Positions 55,729 through 64,000 of a stretch of 64,000 bases of DNA are shown here, in pieces. The position numbers and the translations under genes were made by a program. The first letter of the stretch is position 1. Each line of letters opens with the position of its first letter. This DNA is from Odiellus spinosus (lineage: Eukaryota > Arthropoda > Arachnida > Opiliones > Phalangiidae): NCBI GenBank assembly GCA_963920705.1, contig OY987228.1, positions 2,913,056 to 2,977,055 of the forward strand, in the 5' to 3' direction. Under the pieces are notes generated by a model that made no database searches, was not told the origin of the DNA, and worked only from the letters and a program-made list of their open reading frames with translations.

Positions 55729-56589
55729 TACACTGTAAAAAATGAAGGTATTTTTGGGGTCGTTTTAAACGCCTTAAAAGGTACTTTTAATGGAAAAACA
55801 CCTTAAGGTATTTATTAGTACTACCGATGGCGCTTAAACACACCCTAAGAATTTTTAAGGGTTCTTTTCAATACCATTAGGGTATTTTCGACTTCCGATG
55901 GGTATTTAATGAGTAAAGAAGGTCTTTTTTAAAACCCCAAAAGGTATTATCGAACCAAGCTCGTGAAATTTTTTTCCTAAGCCTACTTTTGTCAAATTAG
56001 GCTTAACAATCGGAAACCCCGCGAAATGAAAACTACGCTGGAAATTTTATTCCAAAATCATTGTAAGTCTTATTATACATATTGTTGATATTAATGTTTT
56101 ATTGGGATCTTAATTGGAGAAAAGTAAAATATCTAATGTCATTAATAGAAGGTAAACCGCGCAAGCTTAACTTGTATTTAACTCTTTGAAATCGAAGGTT
56201 GCTGAAACGCAGATTGAAAGGTAGGCATATCTATTAATTTATATATGTTATAAATCTTCATGATTTTCCAAATTTCAAGTTTCGAACATTTGCAATAATT
56301 CCTTCACGAGTATGTTAGCTGCTTAGCATAATCCTATCAAGCTTAAGCCTTTGCTAGTTATTTCAACTTGAAGAAGGACTGAAGGAGTGAAGGACTCTTA
56401 TTTTTTCAGGAACAAACTGAATGTGATTCTGATATAACAGAAAAGGGAAAGTTTATTCTGCCGATCACTGTCCTAAAAGATAGAATAACATGGTATGGAG
56501 AAGGTTTTTAACAACCATTAGGTACGGTTTAAACATGATTTAAGTGGATAAACAGGAATCCTGATATGACAACATAAGACACACCTCAG

Positions 56590-56640
56590 GGTCGTTCAGT
56601 AACTGTCCCACACTCTAACCAACTGAGCTACCAAGGGCTA
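56590..56640 (-). repeat. tRNA-like A-box segment (possible SINE head)
   Basis: Minus strand: agcccttggtagctcagttg then gttagagtgtgggac, a classical tRNA D-arm and A box. The second half does not fold as a tRNA and no clean B box is present. A SINE or tRNA pseudogene fragment. Confidence 0.5.
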
Positions 56641-57267
56641 CACATGAGACTATTAACGGCAGAACAGAAGAGTTGGTCTAATCCAACTACAGGGCAAGAA
56701 CCGACCTGTGGTTCCGACACAAAGCAAGGATCGAATGGAGGAGGCTTTTAACAACCGTTGTTGTATTATACAGAGCAGTGGAGTGAAGAATTTTTCTTTA
56801 TCAGGCTTACCGCAAAGGGAAGATGGGGTAGAAAGTGTTGACTGAAAATCACCATGAAAAAATAACGCCACTGGTTTGAAATTTTAACTGACACTGGCTG
56901 CCAGCGGTAGAAAATGCTTTGGCGAACAGAATTTTAGACAGAATATTTTGATTCACGTGACAATGAAGAAGATTAATTTAATTATGATAAAATCGATTAA
57001 CACAGTTTAAACGCTTAATTCCATTTTAATAATTATAATTTAAATATAATCAAGAATAAATCTAATCGATGAAGCTAATCTAAATTAAAATTAATCACAA
57101 TTTTACCAATAAAAGTGATTAAATTTATTTAAAGCTTTATGACTGATTGAAATTTATTGATGATAGAATCAAATTAACTATGATTAGACCAATTATAATT
57201 AAAATGGATTTTTCATGGATTATTAATACTAGATCAGAATTTAATAATTACTGGATTAATTTCTCTT

Positions 57268-59873
57268 ATTAATAATTCGTATTAAATAATTAATAATTCG
57301 TATTAAATAATTAATAATTCGTATTAAATAATTAATAATTCGTATTAAATAATTAATAATTCGTATTAAATAATTAATAATTCGTATTAAATAATTAATA
57401 ATTCGTATTAAATAATTAATAATTCGTATTAAATAATTAATAATTCGTATTAAATAATTAATAATTCGTATTAAATAATTAATAATTCGTATTAAATAAT
57501 TAATAATTCGTATTAAATAATTAATAATTCGTATTAAATAATTAATAATTCGTATTAAATAATTAATAATTCGTATTAAATAATTAATAATTCGTATTAA
57601 ATAATTAATAATTCGTATTAAATAATTAATAATTCGTATTAAATAATTAATAATTCGTATTAAATAATTAATAATTCGTATTAAATAATTAATAATTCGT
57701 ATTAAATAATTAATAATTCGTATTAAATAATTAATAATTCGTATTAAATAATTAATAATTCGTATTAAATAATTAATAATTCGTATTAAATAATTAATAA
57801 TTCGTATTAAATAATTAATAATTCGTATTAAATAATTAATAATTCGTATTAAATAATTAATAATTCGTATTAAATAATTAATAATTCGTATTAAATAATT
57901 AATAATTCGTATTAAATAATTAATAATTCGTATTAAATAATTAATAATTCGTATTAAATAATTAATAATTCGTATTAAATAATTAATAATTCGTATTAAA
58001 TAATTAATAATTCGTATTAAATAATTAATAATTCGTATTAAATAATTAATAATTCGTATTAAATAATTAATAATTCGTATTAAATAATTAATAATTCGTA
58101 TTAAATAATTAATAATTCGTATTAAATAATTAATAATTCGTATTAAATAATTAATAATTCGTATTAAATAATTAATAATTCGTATTAAATAATTAATAAT
58201 TCGTATTAAATAATTAATAATTCGTATTAAATAATTAATAATTCGTATTAAATAATTAATAATTCGTATTAAATAATTAATAATTCGTATTAAATAATTA
58301 ATAATTCGTATTAAATAATTAATAATTCGTATTAAATAATTAATAATTCGTATTAAATAATTAATAATTCGTATTAAATAATTAATAATTCGTATTAAAT
58401 AATTAATAATTCGTATTAAATAATTAATAATTCGTATTAAATAATTAATAATTCGTATTAAATAATTAATAATTCGTATTAAATAATTAATAATTCGTAT
58501 TAAATAATTAATAATTCGTATTAAATAATTAATAATTCGTATTAAATAATTAATAATTCGTATTAAATAATTAATAATTCGTATTAAATAATTAATAATT
58601 CGTATTAAATAATTAATAATTCGTATTAAATAATTAATAATTCGTATTAAATAATTAATAATTCGTATTAAATAATTAATAATTCGTATTAAATAATTAA
58701 TAATTCGTATTAAATAATTAATAATTCGTATTAAATAATTAATAATTCGTATTAAATAATTAATAATTCGTATTAAATAATTAATAATTCGTATTAAATA
58801 ATTAATAATTCGTATTAAATAATTAATAATTCGTATTAAATAATTAATAATTCGTATTAAATAATTAATAATTCGTATTAAATAATTAATAATTCGTATT
58901 AAATAATTAATAATTCGTATTAAATAATTAATAATTCGTATTAAATAATTAATAATTCGTATTAAATAATTAATAATTCGTATTAAATAATTAATAATTC
59001 GTATTAAATAATTAATAATTCGTATTAAATAATTAATAATTCGTATTAAATAATTAATAATTCGTATTAAATAATTAATAATTCGTATTAAATAATTAAT
59101 AATTCGTATTAAATAATTAATAATTCGTATTAAATAATTAATAATTCGTATTAAATAATTAATAATTCGTATTAAATAATTAATAATTCGTATTAAATAA
59201 TTAATAATTCGTATTAAATAATTAATAATTCGTATTAAATAATTAATAATTCGTATTAAATAATTAATAATTCGTATTAAATAATTAATAATTCGTATTA
59301 AATAATTAATAATTCGTATTAAATAATTAATAATTCGTATTAAATAATTAATAATTCGTATTAAATAATTAATAATTCGTATTAAATAATTAATAATTCG
59401 TATTAAATAATTAATAATTCGTATTAAATAATTAATAATTCGTATTAAATAATTAATAATTCGTATTAAATAATTAATAATTCGTATTAAATAATTAATA
59501 ATTCGTATTAAATAATTAATAATTCGTATTAAATAATTAATAATTCGTATTAAATAATTAATAATTCGTATTAAATAATTAATAATTCGTATTAAATAAT
59601 TAATAATTCGTATTAAATAATTAATAATTCGTATTAAATAATTAATAATTCGTATTAAATAATTAATAATTCGTATTAAATAATTAATAATTCGTATTAA
59701 ATAATTAATAATTCGTATTAAATAATTAATAATTCGTATTAAATAATTAATAATTCGTATTAAATAATTAATAATTCGTATTAAATAATTAATAATTCGT
59801 ATTAAATAATTAATAATTCGTATTAAATAATTAATAATTCGTATTAAATAATTAATAATTCGTATTAAATAAT
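57268..59873. repeat. 21-bp satellite array, 124 units, apparently invariant
   Basis: Unit aattcgtattaaataattaat. The first cg is at 57278 and the last at 59861, exactly 123 periods of 21 bp apart, and no variant unit is visible by eye. The only C and G of each unit form one CpG, so CpG sites occur at a strict 21-bp spacing. The array degenerates rightward into aatatttaattcataattag repeats (59874-60010). Confidence 0.97.
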
Positions 59874-60510
59874 ATTTAATTCATAATTAGTAATATTTAA
59901 TTCATATTTAGTAATATTTAATTCATAGTAATATTATATAAATCATTATTCACAATTAGTATTTAATGGTTTATTATTAGTAATTAAAGACTCATAATTA
60001 GTATTTAATGACTCATTATTAGTATTTAAAAATAATAAACTTGTTGTAAAAGGCCTTTTTGAAACCCATCTTTGGGGTAAATACTAAACCCATCAATTTG
60101 TGATTAAAACTAACGTATTGATATATTTGTGATAAAATTCCATTTCTCAAAATCCATAAAACCCATCTTTCTCAAAATGCATAAACGTCTTATAAAAAGC
60201 TTTCTTTTCCAAATTAATGAACTTCTTTTAAAAACCAAAATCATAAACTTGTTATAAACCTCTTTTCAAACCCATAACTTTGTACTAAAATTAAAGTTAA
60301 CAAATTGTAACCTCGTGAAAAACCAATTTCTCAAAGTGCATCAACTCGTGTTAAAACCTCTTTTTCAAATGTATGAAACCATAATACAAATCTGGATTTA
60401 TTTTGATTTTTAAATCATTGTGATGTATGATAACCCATTATTTTGTACAAATAAATCTTCCAGGTTTGCTACTATTTAAATAATGAAAGAAGTATCTTTT
60501 ATTTTCCCGA
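59874..60510. other. Degenerate AT-rich tail, no gene
   Basis: Short imperfect repeats (aatatttaattcataattagt; later cccatctttctcaaaatgca and aacttgttataaacctcttt) spaced irregularly. No coding potential seen. Confidence 0.6.
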
Positions 60511-60514
60511 AAAA

Positions 60515-60960
60515 TACCTTATATGGTGCCAATTAGTACCTCTAATGGCCGAAAAGGTATTTCTTCACACCCCCAAAGCGAAATTTTGAAGTATGAAAAA
60601 TCCCTTATATGGGGCCAATTAGTACCTCTAATGGCCGAAAAGGTATTATTTCGTACCCCTAAAGCGAAGTTTTGAAGTCTGGATAAATACCTTATATGGT
60701 GCCAATTATTACCTCTAATGTCCGAAAAGGTATTATTTCGTACCCCTAAAGCGAAGTTTTGAAGTCTGGATAAATACCATATATGGTACCAATTAGTACC
60801 CCTAATGACCCAAAAGGTCTTTTTTCGAACCCCAATAGTATTTTTTTGAAGTGTGAATAAATACCATATATGGTGCTAAATAGTACCCCAAAGGTCTTCA
60901 TTAATACCCTTAATAGAAGGTATTTTATAATACCCCTAAAGTAGGGTATTAATAAGTACC
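60515..60960. repeat. ~87-bp tandem repeat, 5 units, inside right end of the 5.3-kb element
   Basis: accttatatggtgccaatta begins at 60516, 60602, 60689, 60777 and 60862. Each is followed by gtacctctaatggccgaaaa and ggtattatttcgtacccc. Confidence 0.85.
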
Positions 60961-61642
60961 TAAAAGGGTGCGCCTGGGGTGGCAAGCAGAAATACCTTTA
61001 AAGGTATTTATCCGACCCTTTATTTTTTACAGTGTAAAGCTCACCTCCCTTAAGAAATTTTCTGAACTCTCAACTCTACCGCTCATCTCATCTCATCTCC
61101 TCTCCTCTCCAGTAACTTGAAGCTCACCTCCCTTTAAAAATTTTCCGAACTCTCAACTCTACCGCTCATCTCATCTCCTCTCCTCTCCTCTCATCCCATC
61201 TCCTCTCCTCTCCAATAACTAAATGCTCACCTTTCTTAAGTTCCATTAGGTACTAACCATAATAACGCGAGAGTCGGCGGCAATTAAGTAGAAATACAGT
61301 CGATCCCCGAAAAAGCAAGTTAAGCTTAGTACCTTGCAGCTAGGAGCTTTGAAAATTTACAATGAATATATACGAGAAATATTTGGTAACTTTTAATATT
61401 GATTTTGTCGTTATTTTATTATTCTAAAATCTAAACCGATAAAAAAGCACTTGTTGTCAGAGTTCATGCCCCCTTTAAGAGCTCCATTCATAAACGATCT
61501 TAACACTATCACGCGCCTTTGGCTTTACTACGATAATGATGGTCCTATTTTGAAGCTCACATTAGCCAAATTGGAATTTTGATGAGACTTAACCTTTCAC
61601 ACCCCCACAATAATTTAAAATTTTATGACATGTAAAAAAAAT

Positions 61643-61955
61643 CCAAAATTTGCAAAAGGAACCACTAGCGTGCCTCCAATCGAGAAACGAGTGTCACCAA
61701 TGGATTCCCCGGCCAATTTTATCAGGGGGAATGCAGAATTAGCGCGATCGAGAAAGTATTTGAGAAGTTATCGACGATTTAAAATTTTTGCATTGTTGCG
61801 GCATTATAGAACCTGTAAAGGAATCATCATTTTGAAGGAAATCGACGATAACTTCGCAATTACTGGCTCGATCGCGCTAATTCCGCCAAGGAATCCGTTG
61901 GTGACACTCGTTTCTCGATTCGAGGGGCGGAAATGGTTCCTTTAGCATTTTTTGG
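61643..61955. mobile_element. ~310-bp foldback
   Basis: Left aaaaggaaccactagcgtgc, ccaatcgagaaacgagtgtc; right inverse gacactcgtttctcgattcg, ggaaatggttccttt. Inner pairs gcgcgatcgag/ctcgatcgcgc and atcgacgat also match. A 106-codon frame across it is a by-product. Confidence 0.8.
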
Positions 61956-62070
61956 GAGTTTTTCGTATAATTCAGAGCAACGTTAAGAATTAGAAATTCT
62001 TAGACATATTTGAAATTACGTTTTCGCGAAGAGTTTGTGGCCAAATTCTGGGTTTGAGAAGTTTATTTTG

Positions 62071-62420
62071 TAGCGGCAGAAGCCGATGAAACCCTCCTTT
62101 GAAGTCTACTACTCTAATGTTCCATATAGCGCTCCTCTCTGTATGGGTAAAATTCACAATTTTACGAGATCGAAGGTGTCCTACTTCATACCCCTCTGTC
62201 TACGGAAAATTGGAAATTCTCTCTCTCCACAAACGACGACGTTTTTTTGACGAACTCCGAGGCTGCTAGAGATATTCGCTCGACGAACTCCCGCTCCGAA
62301 AATATCTACCGTTAGGAGGCGTACGAATCGCGCTTTTTGAAACTAACCCATACAGAGAGGGGTAGACAAGACCCGGGAGAAATAGACTTCAAAGGAGGGT
62401 TTCATCGGCTTCTGGTAGCG
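62071..62420. mobile_element. 350-bp TIR element
   Basis: tagcggcagaagccgatgaa, accctcctttgaagtct at the left; inverse agacttcaaaggagggtttc, atcggcttctggtagcg at the right. A secondary inverted pair ctctctgtatgggt/acccatacagagag lies within. Confidence 0.8.
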
Positions 62421-62839
62421 GGAAAATCAAACTTTACAGTGCGTAAAGCTTGGGATTTTTCCGAAGCTCGTAATAGCTTATTTCTGGGACCCTAAGGGAA
62501 GCATTCCCTTAAAAACGGCATAATTAACTATGCTAATTATCGTGGTTGGCTAATTAGTGTCGTTTAGGATCTTTTCCTAGAGTATTGAAGTCGCGTTCCG
62601 CGAATAGTCCCATTCTTAATCTACAAAATGAGCTTTTCCATCTTTAAATAGACCCAACCAAAGTTAAGTTATACATTTTTAAATGAAAGTGTTCAGAATT
62701 AGGTGACCCTACCATACATATAATTTAAATTTTGCGCAAAAAACTTGGATCCAAGGGTAAATAGCCCAGTTTACCACCTCCTAAAGCCACCAAACATTGA
62801 ACTTTTTTTAAAATAGACAAAATATCCAAGTGAGCGGAG

Positions 62840-63350
62840 AGTGCGAAAAAGCTCCTCTCATTTCTACTCATCTGTTGGAATCCCAAAAAAGTACCTCTCA
62901 TATCTACTCATTTCTTGGAGTTTAAAGAAAATGCCTCTCATTTCTACTCATATCTCTTGGAATCTAAAAAAGGAACCTCTCATATCTACTCATTTCTTGA
63001 AGTTTAAAAAAATGCCTCTCATTTCTACTCATCTCTTGGAATCCCAAAAAAATAACCTTTCATATCTACTCATCTCTTGGAGTTTAAAAAAAATGCGTCT
63101 CAATTCTACTCATCGCTTGGGGTCCCAAAAAAAAATTCTCTCATTGCTACTCGTATCTTGGAGTCCCAAAAAAAAGCCTCTCATTTCTACTCATCTCTTG
63201 AAGGCTTCGAAAAAGTAGGCTCTCATTTCTACTCATCTCTTGGAGTCCCTAAAAATGTGCCTCTCCTCTTAAACTCTCCTCTCCTATGAAATTTTAGTAC
63301 TTCTCCACTCGCGCTCCTCTTGTATACCACAAAAAAAACCTCTCATCTCC
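62840..63350. repeat. ~40-bp minisatellite, about 11 units
   Basis: cctctcatttctactcatct, cttggaatcccaaaaaa and variants recur every 40-42 bp. Open frames there are repeat-driven. Confidence 0.9.
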
Positions 63351-63680
63351 ACTCAAAATACTCCAAGTGAGCGGAGCTGCAAGGAGCGCGCCCATCACTG
63401 GATATTGTAAGAGAGCGAGCGAAGAAATCGATCGATCGAACAACTAACGAATAGAATGCAAAAAGCGAAATGAATTGGCCAGAGCTCTGGATACGAAACT
63501 AAACATAACAATATATTAAGAGAAACAATTAACAAAAAGAAAGTAACAATAAGAGAAGCAAATAACTAGAGATGAAACAAAATTTACTTAAAATATAAAA
63601 CAAAATTACCAAAAATACTACTTGCTTAAAACAACATTACCAGAATACGAAGTTGAAAGTACGTACGAAGTTGAAGTTAC

Positions 63681-63860
63681 TAGAGGAACTAACGCGTTAA
63701 TAGAGGAACTAACGCGTTACTAGAGGAACTAACGCGTTAATAGAGGAACTAACGCGTTACTAGAGGAACTAACGCGTTACTAGAGGAACTAACGCGTTAC
63801 TAGAGGAACTAACGCGTTACTAGAGGAACTAACGCGTTACTAGAGGAACTATCGCGTTAC
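63681..63860. repeat. 20-bp minisatellite, 9 units
   Basis: tagaggaactaacgcgttac at 63681 and every 20 bp to 63841. Variants alternate gttaa/gttac in the first four units; the last has atcgcg. Each unit has the palindromic aacgcgtt. Confidence 0.95.
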
Positions 63861-64000
63861 TAAGGAAACAAAAGAAATGCATTCTGGGTAATTCTCGCAC
63901 AGATCAACCAAAAAAATTTAAATTTTGAACCCCACCCCTGTCGAAAACCATCATATTTTGTTTCTAGGGTTTTTTGGGCCGCATAAGACGATTCCGAAAG

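Larger units (their letters stand above)
55731..61034. mobile_element. 5.3-kb nested TA-flanked TIR element
   Basis: Termini cactgtaaaaaatgaagg and its inverse (tttattttttacagtg), flanked by TA on each side (55729-55730, 61035-61036). Subterminal aaggtatttttgggg and ggtattattt motifs are plentiful inside both ends. No transposase frame. The centre is the 21-bp satellite. Confidence 0.7.
55331..63400. mobile_element. 8.07-kb composite bounded by hAT-like ends
   Basis: CAGTGATGGGC at 55331 and its inverse gcccatcactg at 63390-63400, with GCTCC/GGAGC subterminal motifs on both sides (ctccgctcctgc, gagcggagctgcaaggagcg). The flanking 8-mers aaaatagt and gatattgt do not match well, so either the duplication has decayed or the two ends are from different copies. 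The interior is filled by a nested element, satellites and CT-rich tracts; no transposase seen. Confidence 0.55.

Noticed and set aside
56590..56640. Functional tRNA gene
   Set aside because: Only the D-arm/A box is convincing; no anticodon arm, T arm or B box in the right place.
57268..59873. CRISPR-like array
   Set aside because: The 21-bp units are contiguous with no variable spacers, the context is eukaryotic, and no cas genes exist.
62841..63289. Repeat proteins of 70-125 residues
   Set aside because: Frames through the ~40-bp cctctcatttctactcat minisatellite; no coding evidence.
55331..63400. Clear 8-bp target duplication of the outer hAT-like pair
   Set aside because: Flanks aaaatagt and gatattgt agree at only 5 of 8 positions, too weak to claim.
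63681..63860. Repeat-spacer array or operator array
   Set aside because: Nine direct 20-bp units without spacers; a plain minisatellite.

Overview
This is a repeat-dominated stretch of an AT-rich arthropod genome, most likely an insect. The evidence is an interstitial (TTAGG)n tract at 6.56-6.62 kb, insect-type BEL/Pao and Ty3/gypsy retrotransposons, a mariner-like transposase with a DUF4817-like N-terminus, and many MITEs, foldback elements and satellites. I see no complete host gene. The only host-like coding pieces are a THAP-domain exon (50.66-51.11 kb) and broken fragments of a PARP1-like and a USP-type deubiquitinase gene carried inside repeats.

The main structure is a large, nearly identical inverted duplication. 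The right arm (32382-39064) is continuous. The left arm is split into 1-3664 and 11794-14797 by 8,132 bp absent from the right arm; the junction carries a 3-bp microhomology (ggt), and the left arm runs off the window start. Both arms carry, in mirror order, PARP1 fragments, a 252-bp palindrome, a broken mariner-like transposase, a ~125-bp tandem repeat, a USP fragment, and a BEL integrase fragment interrupted by two short DNA transposons with clear target-site duplications. The ~17.6 kb between the arms holds satellites and minisatellites (15.5-26 kb) and a Ty3/gypsy block arranged pol-LTR-gag (26.7-30.0 kb).

From 39.1 to 47.4 kb there is a nearly complete BEL/Pao element on the minus strand (41304-47387, 5-bp TSD TATGC, both LTRs). 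Its 3' end is repeated 2.1 kb away beside a third, scrambled copy of the USP fragment. This looks like template-switching rearrangement. From 47.4 to 49.9 kb there are TIR-type elements. From 50.6 to 54.6 kb a THAP exon is truncated by a minus-strand gypsy element whose protease and reverse transcriptase active sites are altered but whose integrase triad is present.

The last 8 kb (55331-63400) is bounded by hAT-like ends and contains a 5.3-kb TA-flanked element. That element holds 124 units of an apparently invariant 21-bp satellite (57268-59873). Smaller foldbacks and minisatellites fill the rest.

The genes do not form a pathway. The window is best read as a heterochromatin-like transposon graveyard with recent structural duplication. 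I did not find a convincing new multi-gene system. The most notable points are the asymmetric inverted duplication carrying host-gene fragments, the template-switch scars around the USP copies, and the perfectly periodic 21-bp array.
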